Shown: positions 36,601 to 50,440, counted from the stretch's first letter. The stretch: 64,000 nucleotides of DNA from Macropodus opercularis (GCA_030770545.1 CM061109.1:18150001-18214000), one strand, 5' to 3'. Notes: generated from the sequence alone by a model not told the origin. A program made the numbers and translations.

Positions 36601-39600
36601 ACTTTCACACCACATCCGCACTTTCTCAGATGCCCAGAAGTCATTTTGTGAGCCTTTCGACAGCTTGCTCACAAATGCAGACACTCCCACCATGCAAAAT
36701 ATCTAAAGGGCCATACCCTGCTCACTGCCCTTACCTCAAGTCTCTTATAGGCAGGAACAGAGATGATGAAATAAAGAAAAAGTAAGACAAAGCTCAACTT
36801 ACATTTGTTAACACGCGCGGTAAACGCTGTTAAATGTGAGGCCCACATGCTGTGGAAAGACGTATGATTTGATTTACCTCTGCCGGATGTTCCAACAAGA
36901 TGTCCTTGTTTCCCATCTCCCTCTGTCCACACATGGCAGGTGTGTTTTGTGATTTAAGGTTGTGTCCGATAGTTTTTCTAGAAGGGCTTTGTAATTTAAA
37001 ATATACTGTATAATAATTTCTAACAAAAGTCAGTTAAATTCTCCTGACAAAACAAAAATCAAAACCCAGCCAGCAGCTGAACTTGGCACATTCATTGTGA
37101 AAAACTATCTAGTTGTTTGGATTCTTAGTTAAACATTCAGTTTTCATTAAGAAAGACTCTTGATCTTGTGACATTTCAAGCACCATTGTATGTATATGAT
37201 TTATTAACAGCCTCAAACTGTTCTCCTCCTAGTGGCTCGTGTGTGGTGTGCTCACCCTTTTGCACTTGTAAAGGTGAGCATTAGCTATATATAGATCTCT
37301 GTCCTGGGGCCCTACAGGGCAGCGTCCACTGCAGTTGCCTGGGGTTTGGGTTACGAGTGGCTTAAAGTGTAAGTTAATAGAAAGTCTACAGTGGCACAGA
37401 GATGAGCTGACGCGAAGCACTTTCCTATTTTCACTTCCCCAAACCCCCACCGACCTCTTGGAAGGAGCGAAAGGGGTTTTGCTCTGATGCCATTAGCAGA
37501 TGCATGTGTGTTATTGCGGAGAGGGGAATTGGACATTCTCCATATACTGCGCTATAAAGAATTTTGTGACGTTTATTGTACTCGCCGGGGTTCAGGTGCA
37601 AAAGCGTTTGGGTCTTAGTCCACCCTTTTGTCTTCATTCATTATTGTTGTCAAAGTCCGGTCATGTCGGAAGTGGGTTGTTGAGATGAAAGAACTGACTT
37701 GAAAAGGCTTCAGAATATCCGAAGCAGGGTTTAACTGAGGGCAAAAGAGTTTTCACCTAACTAAGCCTGTACTAGGGAAGGCAGCAGTGAGGTACAATAT
37801 AGATCTGACAGCTTTTCCAAGAACATACTTGGAGTCAGAAACCAGGATGTGCGTTACACTTTTGGGCTTCTGTGACCAAATCTAACTGAAGACGTATAAT
37901 TTTAAGAGAGGTTAAGCCAGTAGTGTCTCGTCGGCCAGTCTACCCTCTCAACACCAATTTGTAATTGATTGATCTGATCTTTTGGAGGTTCCATTCTCTA
38001 TGATTTAAGCTGTGTAAATCTCACAGCCAGGAACCACTAGAAGGACCCAAATCACCCACCAACCTTGTTTTATAGAGTCGTCCTGAGATGGAGGGCCTCC
38101 CTTCAGCATGGTCCCTCTGCAGATGGTCTGAATTACCTCACTGTATGGCTTAGAGTTCCCTTGAGATTCAGAGCAAGCATGAGCTGTGCGAAGGTTCTGT
38201 GTGGTCCCAACCCTTTTCTGTTCTCAGTTCTCAGATAACAGTCCTGTTTCCCCTCTTAGAATTAAGGGACAGTGGGGATTTGTTCATCTTCATTTTTAGT
38301 GTTATACTGAATATTCTGTCCCTCTGTAGCTTCATTCAGTGCTTTTGTTCCTCTTCCTTCCTTCCTCCTTTCTTCTCTCTCTTTTAATCATCATAAAACT
38401 GATGTGTTCTCAATATTAGTTTTAGAAGTAGAACCTTGATAACGGAACCTTTTTTATCAGTGATTTGACAAGGAATGTGTACAGCATGTGTACCCCACCT
38501 GTTCTCTGGAATGGACCCAACTTGAAAGTGCAGTGACTTTTCTAAAAGGCCCTTCTGAGCCAGATCACACCCTGTGCTGTCAAAAACATACCCTTATACC
38601 CTCATCTTGTGATTTGTAATCTTTCTGCTTGAATAGTTTTTTGCACAGGTTCAAAATAGAGCAAGGCGACGATTACATTACACATGATTTGGTCCAGGCA
38701 CTGGTCTCGTTCATAGCATCAGCACAAATCCTTAAATGTCAAAGGTCATGTACTGTATCCGGCCTTGATTCCCCAGATTTCTTGTTGCAGAGTGCAGAAC
38801 AATGGTGTTAACAAGCCCGAGCTGACTTAGTGAGCCTGCCTCCATCCCTCAACTCTTGTCAATGGACTTTACAGACCCACAAAAACTAATCTGTGTGAGT
38901 GTGGTGGGGCAGATGCAGTGGTTGGGTTTGATAGGTGCCCGGAGCTTACAGATTGATGAAATGGAAATGTTCACGCTATTAAACATTCATCACCAAACTT
39001 TGCAGTAAATTCACTTAAAAATTCAAATCAACCTTTTAGAGTGTAACAGTCGGGACTTAACCTCATGACCAGGCCTCCTAAAAATATGTCTGAGATACAA
39101 AAGAAGGATGGTCCAAAATTCCACCTGAACATTATGCAGGTCTGATCCGCAGCCACAAGAAGCATTTGTTTAAGGTTATTGGTGTTTCAAGTTTCATTTG
39201 TAAACAATGTCAGGAATTCCTTTGAAAAACACTTGAAACACTACTAAACTAAACATTTGAAAATAGGAAACATAGTTTAAAAGTTTTAAAAACTAAAATT
39301 TATGACCAGTAATGTAAAAAAAAGAGTAATTCTATGGAAATGCATTATTGCAGAATAGTATTTTGCTGTATATGAGAAAATGATTAGTCATTTGTATTTT
39401 GCTCTGAGACCAGAGAGAAATCACCTGAGAGTTTTCCAGTCTAATCATTCAAAATAAGAGCCTCACAGCTGTGTGCGAGTCGCTTCCCTGATGTGATCTT
39501 TCTCACAGTGGCTAAATGTAAACCTGCAAGCTGAGAAGCTTCTTTGCGAGTCATACGCTACAATATTAAAATAAAGCTAACGCCTTAAAAATAGAAGAGA

Positions 39601-42600
39601 GCTGGGCAGCATGTTCTTTCTGGTGTCATGTTTCAGGTGTTTATGTGGAGACAAGGCTTCACTTCGAAATATATCACATGGTCTAAATTTAGACGGCGTT
39701 TCTACATGCTGTGTGTGTCGTTTATTTCATCTTTGATGAGAAGTGTCATGGTTTGTGTGCACGCTTCTTCTTGAAAGGCATGAAAGAGTATTAACATGTG
39801 TTCAGTCACCTGTGTGAGCCTGTGTTTTATGATGGGGTGCATGTTTTTTCTCAACTAAATTGAGTGATTGTTTGCTTGTGAGAAATTGCCTGTGTGAGCA
39901 TGCAGCATGTGCACGTCCGTAGTAAACTATGGGGGTCACCGGAGGGTCGACTTCTTCACTCATCTAGAATGTATTCGCATCTGAAACTCCAAGGTCGGGG
40001 CTAACGTTTTTCTCTCTGGTCGTGTCCCCGAGGAGGGCAGAGAGATTAGCTTGTCATATTTCACCTGTCGAACACTTAAAAAGGACCAGCTAGAGCCGCT
40101 CAGAGATGCCTGCGAGCTAGTGGGTCTCCTAAGGTCACAGCTGCCTGACCACTGTCACAAAAGGCTAAAAGACAGGGAGCGCTGAGGCTCACATTTTCTT
40201 TACATGATGTTTGTTGGTCAGAGACCCTGAAAGAGAGCTTTTAATGACTAACTGTGTGTAGGCATCACGGCCAACCAGTAGGAGTCATTGGTGCAACACA
40301 AGGACTTGGTTCTTGCTGCAAACGCCTTGTGTCGGTGTGCACGTGATCTACCTGGACTCAGACCCTTGTACATGCAACGGTGGGGTCAGGTTTCTCTCCG
40401 GTGTCAACATGGACATATTTCTTGAGCAAGAAGCAACATGACACTGAAACACAATTGTCTATTGATCCTGTCATAATCTGGCTCCACATTCCCCCGAGAA
40501 TATCGTAACAATCCTGTTTGTACTGACATCCAGTGGTTTAATTTTTCACTTAGCTTTGATGAAGAGGTGGACATTGGTCCTTCATGAGATCATTACTAGG
40601 TTTGGTTACAGGTACAATAAAGCTCAACACTGGCCACACCCGACCCTAACCATCACACCCAACTTAGAAAATGTGAGCAAAACAAACATCTTCAGCTTTG
40701 TATTGGGTTCTTTGATTCTCAAAAAAAAATACAAACAAAAAATGATCTTACTGTTAGAAGGTGTGAGAAAAGTTTGGTTTTTTTATGTTGTCCGAATAAA
40801 CCAGTGTAGATTTTGTACCTAATCTGAACAACATAAAATTGAAGGAATTGTAATATTTAGTTGTGAGGCCTAGATTGAATCAACTGCATAAAGCCATTTC
40901 TTAAGCCTTTGCTGTTTGCAGGAGCAAAATGGCTTCAATAATGATGAAATGAAACGTGTTACCACTTCCTAGAGTTGGTCATTTGGGCCAACGTAGTAAC
41001 TGCACAGTAAGGGCTTTATTCAGAGATGCCAGGACCCAACAGTGAGTCTGACAAAGCTCTACAAGTTTTAAGATTCAGGGTATTGTTACACTCCATCAAC
41101 GAACTATTACAATCCATCAGGGCCATCTGACCTAGATGACCTGAGCGTGGGGTGGTTGTAGACCTATCAGCATAACCGGAAGCAAAGAGCCAGCACAATG
41201 TAATGATAATGCATTCACATCTTTGGACTAAATTTAAGACATTCAAGACACAAATTGGTTTCATAGTTTTGTTGAAGGTTTAAATGCTTTAAGTCAGTTT
41301 TATCATGTCTTAGATTTATTTTATTTTCCAGTTTTTATTCCTTAAAATGTTCATAAAATGTTGGGCAAAGTCGATGTTTTAAATTACGATTTAATTCAGT
41401 CTAAGTAGCTGTATGACGTACATCCTTATCAAAAATAAGAAAACCAGCACCTCCCTGGCCTCAGACTGAATGTCATCAAGCTCTAGTTCTTTCACGCGTT
41501 AAATGTTTGTGAAGTTTCAAAGGATGATGGATGTGATTCCAGTCCAGCAGACTGTCTGCATGTCAGCTGCTTCTCTGCAGGTTTCAGTCATGCTTCTTCT
41601 GCCAGGAATTCATTGCAGAGTCAACAAGAAGCCGAGTTCACTATAGCCATGACGAACAAAATTGGGACAATTTTAGCTGCAGGTCATATCCTGTTTTCCC
41701 TACATCCCTACAAAGGGGTTACACAGCCAATGCTGTGATGCAGCATTTAGATGGAGTATGGCAATATACAAAGTGCTCCCAAGCCTCCCCCTGCTGCTAT
41801 GAGACCAACAAATGAAAAACGAGAAGCAGGAAGATGGAGGCAAACGCTGTAGAGGAAAGACAGAAGAAGAAAAAAGAGCGGAAACAGCGTTTAACTGGGA
41901 AAAGGAACCAGGTAATATTTTTAAATGTCTATCAGGGGAATTTGACATAACGACTTCTACAGATACAAGATTCCCTGCAACTTCTCTCCCAACAATTGTT
42001 GCATTCCACGTGCCCTCACCGTGCAGTCGACTACCGTCCCTCTGTCCGCCTCCATTAGGGGCAATGTCAGACCCAGTATTTCACAGCCAGGGGCAAGCGA
42101 TGACGTTCACAGTTTGGCCTGTGGGTTCTATTCAGCCTCGGACATGGTGTTGCGATTACACGCTCCACTGCAGGTCTGACATGTCGGTGATGAAAGGGTG
42201 ATGGTGCATATGTGTGGGGAGCGAGGGAAATAACTTTCATAGAGTAAAGCTCTATCTTTATCTCGCCTCGTAAAACAGAATAACACTGATAGATATCCAG
42301 GGGTATGCTAAGGCAGATGGACATTACTGGAAACATGCTCATTTCTCCTCTTTACTCCCAAACATCCTCCCACATATGAGCATAGACCAAAGGAGGGTCT
42401 CTGGACTGCTCTGTGTATACTACATCAGCTTCAACCAGCCTCTAATCTGCTGTCTAAACAGTGTGGAAAGTGAAGGCAGAATAATCCATCTTCTGTTTGT
42501 TGTGCTTCATTTACATTTACAGGCGGTTTAGATTTCATGGCCCCAGCAGGTGAAAACCTGAGCAGGGAACGGAGCGTGGAGGTGAGCCCCGACTGAGTCT

Positions 42601-45600
42601 CTGAAGGAAACGCAGTACCTGAACCGAGTGTGTTACCTGAGATGGAATATCTCTGTGTGATGATGTAAAATAACCTCTCAGCTGGTTTAAAATGATTTGT
42701 ATCAAAAACCACACAGGATCCAAAAAAACTGCTGTACATGGTGTAAATGTTGCTTTGTTTAGTTTTACAAGATTTAACTATAATCTAATAATATATATAC
42801 AGTATATATGAAGACTTTATGAGAAAATAAATAAATTGATATAATTTACATTTACCATTTACATAAACATCAAGATGAGCCACTGTCTCATACTGAAATT
42901 GCCCAGACTAGAGCTACTGTCCTGTTTATTTTCCAGTTTTCTGATGCAAGGAGTGAGTAGGAAACAAGGCTCGGTAGCAGTGGCCTCAAGGAAAGAAGTT
43001 TGGTCTACTACTTCATGAATGACACTGTCTTTCCGACAACAATGCTAAACAGAATACTGCTAATCAAACTAAAGCTAAGAGGTGGCATGAGCTTTGGTTT
43101 GTTTCATGGTAGTTGAGTATTTTTGTTTATTGCTTAGAGCTTCGCACAGAGACGTTCATCTTGTTAGAGCTCAGATTAGCCGTTTAAATAACTCAACACC
43201 TCCTTGGCCTATCTGTCACTGCTCTGGTGATGGTGGTCTCTCTAAAAAACACCAGCATTAGTGCCTCCCCAGGAGTCTGCATGTTTCAGACTTGTGTGAA
43301 TTCTCAGCACTATTGTTGAAGTGTCAGGTCCACATCAGATACATTAGACCTGCGACAGTGAATTACCCGGCTCGCAGGAATCGGCCGCCATACTTCATTC
43401 ACAGGAATTCAGCAATGACAAGCCTCTCCCCATGGAGGAATAAACATGGAGTCCTCACTCAGCAGGTCTCTCTCCACTCACACTTCTTCACCCCCTGCTC
43501 TGACACATCTGCTCTGTTCGGCGCACAGTGTCGGTGTCGCTCAGGTGTGTGATTACAGGCGATGCAGTACGCCTGTCCTTTAGCTCAATAGACCAGAAAT
43601 GTTTGATGTCGTGAGGCACCATCTTATTTCCTTTTGGCGCTAGAGTCAAACAGATCCCTGCATGGTCTCTGATCTCTGTCATGTCAGATATTTAATAAAT
43701 TATTGACCTTTGAATATGAACCCCTGCAGTAAAAGTTCTAGGATTCGACTAATTTTATTTATTTGTTGTTGTTTTTTTTAAGTAATTTTTTGTGGACTCC
43801 TAAATAAACCTTTGTGTCGACAGACTAGTCTGACAGGTCTGTGAGACAACAGTTTTTTCCTTTATTCCCTGTTGGTATGAGTTTGACCTGTGAAAAGATC
43901 CTGGGGCCTCCCTGACATCTAGTGATGTTCCAAATCAAACCCCACCAGGCACATTCTTGCCACCCATGGTGTTTTTGGATTGAAGACAACGATAATGAAT
44001 AAAAGCCTTAAGTTAGCCCGAGTTTCAAACACATGTGCATTTTATAAACTACGCCACAAAAACTCTGTGGCAAGATGCAACTCACTACTGCAGACTAAGA
44101 CGGATGGTTCATTACAAAAAAGTCTTTGCTGAATATTGATTCAAAATGTTCGTGAGGAACTTTCCAGACTTATTGTGTCTGCATCCAAAATTTATTTGCA
44201 TATGTTTCAGATTATTTGTTTAGACTTGGGTTTAGAGATGTGAACATCCTCAGATAGCTTCATTATTCTGCTCATATTAGACCTCTTGACAACAGTCTAA
44301 CTACACAATACATTCAACGGGTCAAGCCTTATTGTAGGGAATCTACAGGTTGATCCAAGGACATATCCCTAGAGATGGGACATTCCTCTGGTCACTACAT
44401 AGAGATGTTTGTGAGCGATGGGCAGCTAGTGGCTCTGCAGCTCCTTTATTTTGCTAAATGGCTCCCACCCTGCCAGCCACAGATCAGCACACGTCACTAC
44501 TGGAACACATCACTGGGTGAAATTTCAAACTGACGGCCCAGCCCAGTTTCCTTTAGGACATGTTCTCATGAAGGGTCAACGTTGGAGTTGGAAGTTGAAG
44601 TACTATAAGTACTGAATATAAATACTGAAAAATTAAAAAAATGTAAAATTCAAAACACAGGGTCCTAGAGCTTTGGTTTGTTTGGAAGTTAACATTCATG
44701 GAGTCTCATTTGATGGTGCGTCATCTTGATTGACAGTCAGCCCAACATACAGCTTAGCTCAATTAGTGCCATGTGGGCTTGATACACACACACACTCTTC
44801 TATTCTCTTGTACTGTATGTGGTAGTTTTTATATACATGTGCTACTGGTCTCGTGTGCAGATATTCACTCCAGCTCATTTTATTTCATGTAGGTGCAGAG
44901 ATGTAATTTGTTTTCTTCCTCTAAACATTTATAATACGGTTACCTGAAGCAAAGAGGGACAGACAGTCAACAAAGAAACCAGAAACAAATGAACAGACAA
45001 AGTTGTAAGGTTTTTCTTCTTCAAGCTGATCTGTAGGAATCCTTTTGCTGCTGATATGATATACGAGTCTCCTCTGTCTGTCCATGCCAGCTCTATAGGA
45101 GGCAGTTTCATCTCTCTCTGCAGGGAACACCGGATTTATGAAGCTCAAACTGTTCGCCTGTGTATATGCTTTCCCAGCTCTCACTAATATGCGCTCGGTA
45201 ATGACGGCTAATAAGTAAAAAGCAGATGGGGAAGAAACAAGTTTAATCCTTTTGTTTTTCCCTGTTATTTATAAGAATCGGGTCTTAATCCATAATTGAC
45301 CAATAAATGCCTCAGACACCCTCTAATTGAAATGTGGTCCAAAAAATGCAAAACGTTATAAGCTCAATAATTAAATCTATAAACCTGCACCTAATAAGAT
45401 GGATTAGTTTCCCGTTTTTCCCACACAGACATGGACACGCACTCAATCACGAACTCTGTCACACACTCTCTCCACTGTTTATGGACAGCGGGTCTTCCTC
45501 CTCCTGTTTCCTCTGCCTTGGAGCTTGCCCGCCTCCCGCTGCTAAGTCGTAAACTCGCGTAATATGTTTAGCATGCTCTGCGATCGTCTCACTACCGCTG

Positions 45601-45820
45601 CTCAAGGCCACTTGCTGTTATCGTACCATTGAAGGAAATGTAACACTGATATAAAGTATCTGTAGTAAAATGTCAGGAAAGCCCATTGGTTTCTGATTTC
45701 ATTGCAGGCTTTTAGCCTCAGCTTTCCTGTGAGTGAAACTGTCTGCTGTGCTCATACACGTGTAAAAGATATTTATAAGGATGCATTCATCATATTCATA
45801 GCAGTCGCGCTTAAAATGTT

Positions 45821-46830
45821 CAATTCAATTCAATTCAACTTTATTTATATAGCGCCAATTCACAACATCAGTTATCTCAGGGCACTTTACAAGTAAGGTT
45901 TTAAGACCTTACACAACTAAACCCAACAATTCCCACATAGAGCAAGCTTTTAATTGTAGCCAATCGATAAATTGTACAGTTAAATAGCGACAGCGGAGAG
46001 GAAAAACTCCCTCTCTAACGAGGAAGAAACCTCCAGCAGACCCAGGCTCAGTGTGGGCGGCCATCTGCCTTGACCGGTTGGGGTGAGGGGATAGAGAAGA
46101 GAGAAAAGAACACAACCACAACAACAAAACAAGCAGCAACAGAACACAGGCAGGATGGTTGGACCAGCAACTGAACACTGGAGACACACGACTCTGAGTC
46201 TGATGATACCTGTAGATGAGGATAGAGAGAGACAGAAGGGGAGAAGCACAACTAGGAGAGAAAAGGGACAAAGTTAGTCACATGTGGAAATGGAGGCATG
46301 TTAGTGGGTAGAAGAAAAAGAGAAAAAAAAGAGCTCAGTCAATGAAGGACGTCCCCCAGCAGTCTAAGTCTATAGCAGCTTAACTAAGAGATGGTTCAGG
46401 GTGACCAGAACCATCTCTAACTATACGCTTTGTCAAAAAGAAAGGTTTTAAGCCTAGTTTTAAAACTAGAGAGGGTGTCTGCTTCTCGAACCTGGACTGG
46501 AAGCTGGTTCCATAGGAGAGGAGCTTGGTAGCTAAATGCTCTGCCTCCTGTTCTACATTTAGAAACTCTAGGAACCACAAGCAGACCAGCGCTCTGAGAA
46601 CGAAGCGTTCTGTTGGGAGCATAAGGAGCGATGAGGTCTTTAAGATAAGATGGAGCTTTATTATGAAGAGCTTTGTAGGTGAGGAGAAGAATTTTGAATT
46701 CTATCCTAGTTTTGACAGGGAGCCAATGCAGAGAAGCTAATGTTGGAGAAATGTGATCTCGCTTCCTAAGTCCAGTCAGAACTCTGGCTGCAGCATTTTG
46801 AATCAATGATGCTTTTATGCTTTTCAAACA
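45821..46830 (-). mobile_element. 5'-truncated L2/CR1/Rex1-type LINE retrotransposon
   Basis: The minus strand encodes the last 136 codons of a non-LTR reverse transcriptase protein (46827 to 46417): AARVLTGLRKRDHISPTLAS, LHWLPVKTRIEFKILLLTYK, APSYLKDLI, LWNQLPVQVREADTLSSFKT, ending LFDKAYS. These are hallmarks of the C-terminal part of teleost L2/Rex1 elements. A 3' UTR of about 0.6 kb follows, ending ggcgctatataaataaag and a short (TTGAA)n tail, typical of these elements. The endonuclease and catalytic RT motifs are absent, so it cannot move by itself. The open frame is intact, suggesting a fairly recent insertion. Confidence 0.88.
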
Positions 46831-48780
46831 TTTTTAAATACAATTGTAATGTTATCTATATAATGTCAGACCTTTGGAAACAAATGCTGGCTTGATTTCA
46901 TATTACTCCAAAGCAGCAACTACAAGACTTTGAATCCTTTGCAACTGGAAAATGAAATATTGTGCTTTTTAAAAGGTGTCAGCCATGGAATCGGCGCTGC
47001 ATTCACTAAAAAGATTGTCCCACTTAACCAGCCATGTGATCACTCATGTCCAGGCCTCACAGACTTTCACGCATCCATTTCTGAACACTGAATTTAGTCA
47101 TTCTTGACCTTGCACAGTGAAGAGGCTGGGAAGCTAATGGCTGACGCTTCAAACTAAAAACGCAGCATCCTTAAATGGAAAGCCAGGCACCCCCAGCATG
47201 CGTAGAATGTTTTTGTTGTTTTTCAGCAGGGCTCTGCTTTCTGTCAGATTCCTTTTCTCAGGACAACTTTACCAGAAAGTCTCACGTTTGTCGAGGCTTA
47301 ATGACGAGACAGTAGACAATGATGTTTTCTGTCTCTGAGATTAGACTAAAGTTCCAATCTGTGCATAAATGAAATTCAATCTGCCGCATTACATGCACAT
47401 GCCAGCGGGAGTCGGGAACAGAGGGGCAGACAAATAGACTTCCCAGTGAACTAGACTCCCCCACAGAAAGCCTTGGAGAATAAATCTCATAGAATATATA
47501 ATCTTTGTACACAGGAGAGCGATCAAAACCCAGGCCTCCTTCCTACAGTGTCTCTCTTACTCTCTCTGTTTCTTCCCTTCGCTCTTTCCTTCAGCTCTTA
47601 TCTTTCGCTTGCCAAACCTCACTGGATCCTAAACTACCATAGATCAAAACCTGCATGACTCTGGGAAACGGTTCAACTCCAGATTCACTCCTCTACAGCA
47701 AATAATGATCTGATCAGGTTTTGGACTTAGCATGAAACCCATGCATAACTTGCTCCATGTGGTGCGGGTAGGCTTACAGTAAGAGCTGGACAGTTTTGCC
47801 AAATGTTTCTACTGAAACTCTACGTTTAGTTCTTACTCTGTCCTGTACTGTGTAAAGGCTTTCTTGCCGTAGATGGTTGTGACCAACCTGTCACAGCTCT
47901 TCTGAAGCCTCCGTAGAGTGTAGACTTGGTATTAAAACGTGATTATTTAAACATGATTATTGCTTTGATGTGCTGAATGTGTTTCGCAGACCCAGGCAGC
48001 TTGATGAATAAAAAGGCAGTGCAGCAAATTGAGAACGTGTTCAGCTTTGGAATGTGAACATAGTAGAATATATATATACAGTATTTTTTTATATATATAT
48101 TTTATATTTTGTGTATGTATTACTAATACCTTCCTAATATTACACTATATTATTAATACTTTAAGTTGTTTTTACCATCATAACACCTACTTGATTCAAA
48201 CCTACATACATGAAGCATTTTAGGTTTTAAACAACTTATCAAAGGAAGACATATAATATTACAAAGTTATTAAAAACGTATTGTTGGTGAAACCTTTTAG
48301 GTCAAAGAATCCTCATGAGGAGACTTAGTGTCTTTTTTCCATTCATCAGCCGTCACAGGTTCTCCCCAGTGGAGTCAGAGATATAGTGTCTTATCTATCC
48401 AAACAGTCAGGCAGCTTCCTACCCTGACATGTCCACTGGCGTTGTGGGACATGAGGCAAAGTGGGAGACACTGGAGACTTTTACACAGGAGGACGAGAAG
48501 GGAAACATTAATCTGTAATACTGTTGAGTTCCTTCTACCGATGTTAGCTTTGTTTTAATGCTATATCTTTAAAAAATCATTGTTTAGTTTAGTGTTGGTT
48601 AGACTGGTTGTCAGCTGAGATACAGTACAAAAATAGATTTAGTAATAATGGTGGTGCAAATTATTTGGGTTGTTATTTTCATGTTGTCTTTATATTTAAA
48701 GGGCGAGATCTTTGACACCCTCTTCTCTATTTACAGGTAAACACAAAAGCTCAAGGAACAGTCACACAGTGTTGTTTGGT
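46831..48780. other. Intergenic stretch between LINE and ZP gene
   Basis: About 2 kb, AT-rich, with an (AT)-rich low-complexity patch at about 48065-48115 and a pyrimidine-rich patch at about 47535-47600. No gene was recognised. Confidence 0.65.
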
Positions 48781-48782
48781 TT

Positions 48783-48788
48783 TTTATT
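48783..48788 (-). promoter_or_regulatory. Candidate AATAAA poly(A) signal for the ZP gene
   Basis: TTTATT on the plus strand is AATAAA on the minus strand. It is the first canonical signal seen after the ZP gene stop, about 490 bases downstream, and is followed on the minus strand by a GT-rich tract (cactgtgtgactgttcc). Confidence 0.5.
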
Positions 48789-49279
48789 TAGATTTACAGC
48801 AGAAGAGGAACACGTGGGACAAGCCCATGAGGATTTACAAACAAGGAAAATACCCTTTTAAACTTAAAGTGCTGCTTCATGAAACAACACATCGTGCACA
48901 GACAGGGGTGGTGATGGGGCTTACAGAGTGTGTAGGCTGATTAGATGTGAGTTTGAAATTACCTCTAGCAAATAAATGAAAAGCACAAACATATTAGAGT
49001 CAATAAATTAGTCAGAATAATAGTTACCTTTTCGCTTACAAAGACTGAAGTTTCTTTCGTCTTTTTTTTATACTATTACATTTTTTATGTTAAAAAGTGC
49101 AGGCATGCATGAACAATAACTTGAAAGATTTATCTCAAAACTTAAAATCTACTACATGCTCTAAAGTCGTAACATTTGCTACTTATCTTTCTGTAGCTGA
49201 ATGCAATGCTACAGAAATGTCACATGAACATCTAACAGCAGATCTGTTGATAACCTGAGCCTCACGGGGCTTTGCCTGC

Positions 49280-50440
49280 TTACTTACTGAGCCTTTTGTA
49301 AAACACGGCTGCAGCAGTAAAGGCAAGAAGACAAGCAAAGGAAAGGATGCCAACAGCCACACCGAGCCCACCGGTGGAGCTCGATTTCTGTTGAGCAGCA
49401 ATGGGAGCGTCTGCGTTTATGGTATTGTCAGTTTTGGTGAGAATCTTAGGAGAGGTGATGGTGTATGGCTGGGTTACAGTTTCTGAAGATGCAGCCACGT
49501 CTCGCTTCTTCCTCCCGACGGGACACTGCAGGAATGAGCTGCAGCTGCCTATGTCACACAGCCGGGTGATGCAGTGGAGGTAGTAGGTGGACACAGTCTG
49601 GTTCTGCTGCTCAGTGAAGCGGAAGGCTGGGAAGTTGAAGCGGGCACTCTGGCCTTGTCCATTCAAAGTTATGTTGGTGAATTTGCTGGTAATGCACGAA
49701 AGGAACAGGTCAAAGTAGGTGGAGTTGCTAGGCAGTGGGGAGATGGTGGCGTAGCACCGGTCCAGCAGAACGTTGTATTGGCCCGTCAAGTTGGTGGCCT
49801 TGACCTCGACGTACACGTTGGTTTTCAGTTCAATCCCTCCCTGTGGAATGACCATCGGCTGAGTGTAGTTGGTGTCACTGAACAGCTTCATGGTCAAAGT
49901 GCTGATGAAACTCCCGTTGTTGTCCTTCACTGCTATGGCAGTCGTCGACACATCGATCTGGGTGTTGTTGATCAGATATTCTAAAGGATAGGAGCAGGAG
50001 TAGTAGTACTTCAGGTCAGTGTTGTAGGTCACTGTGCCAGCTGTAGGATCAAAAGACCGGATAGCGCCGCTGATGTTGACTGTCTGAACGTTGGAGAAGT
50101 CGGAGAATACACCTGTCCCAATCGAAGTGGTGGTCGTGAATATGCTTCCACAGGCGCTGGTCGCGTTTAGGGGGAAAGTAAAGACAGCGACAGGTGGAGT
50201 CGCATTGACATTAACAGTTGCTCTACAGGCCGGGTCCAAAATGCTGTTCAGAATCAGGTTGGTTTCGTTGTAGCCACTGTTCAAGACTGGACAGAACTGG
50301 ATGTAGAGGTAAATGGATGAAGTACCACAAGTCACTGAGATGTCAGTAGGCAGAGGTCGTCTTGCTTGGGCACCACAGTCGCTAAGTGTTAGCTGACTGC
50401 TTCTGGTGATACAGCAGAGTAAAAGTAAAAGAATCTTCAT
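49280..50440 (-). CDS. ZP-domain membrane protein, ZPLD1/cupulin-like, single exon
   Basis: 386 residues, complete. Residues 1-17 form a signal peptide (MKILLLLLCCITRSSQL). A ZP module spans about residues 22-306 with 12 cysteines (22, 39, 50, 72, 97, 149, 229, 249, 290, 295, 300, 306). Landmarks shared with vertebrate ZPLD1 are DISVTCG, YNETNLILN, SCSYPLEYLINNTQ, KATNLTGQYNVLLDRCY and YYLHCITRLC. A furin-type site RKKR lies at 310-313, followed by a linker and one transmembrane helix at about 358-380 with a short basic tail. About ten N-glycosylation sequons are present. Such proteins are cleaved and polymerise into extracellular matrix; cupulin and ZPLD1 relatives occur in the inner-ear cupula (established knowledge). 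The frame has no intron, although ZPLD1 is multi-exon in mammals. The ATG at 50440 sits 81 bp from a TATA box. Which ZPLD1 paralogue this is remains open. Confidence 0.9.
   Translation of the reverse strand: MKILLLLLCCITRSSQLTLSDCGAQARRPLPTDISVTCGTSSIYLYIQFCPVLNSGYNETNLILNSILDPACRATVNVNATPPVAVFTFPLNATSACGSIFTTTTSIGTGVFSDFSNVQTVNISGAIRSFDPTAGTVTYNTDLKYYYSCSYPLEYLINNTQIDVSTTAIAVKDNNGSFISTLTMKLFSDTNYTQPMVIPQGGIELKTNVYVEVKATNLTGQYNVLLDRCYATISPLPSNSTYFDLFLSCITSKFTNITLNGQGQSARFNFPAFRFTEQQNQTVSTYYLHCITRLCDIGSCSSFLQCPVGRKKRDVAASSETVTQPYTITSPKILTKTDNTINADAPIAAQQKSSSTGGLGVAVGILSFACLLAFTAAAVFYKRLSK

Larger units (their letters stand above)
27400..45820. other. Long intergenic stretch
   Basis: About 18 kb, moderately AT-rich, without any frame that looks like a protein. 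It contains one SINE-like remnant, a CATAA-type tandem at 33614, weak CTCF-like motifs near 33520 and 37230, and a pyrimidine strip at about 38340-38390. I see no RNA gene and no recognisable exon. Confidence 0.65.

Noticed and set aside
45909..46271. Minus-strand open frames of 120 and 89 codons
   Set aside because: They lie in the 3' untranslated part of the LINE and are by-products of its pyrimidine-rich sequence.
49574..49984. 136-codon plus-strand open frame
   Set aside because: It lies fully antisense to the ZP-domain gene and is a shadow of its codon usage.
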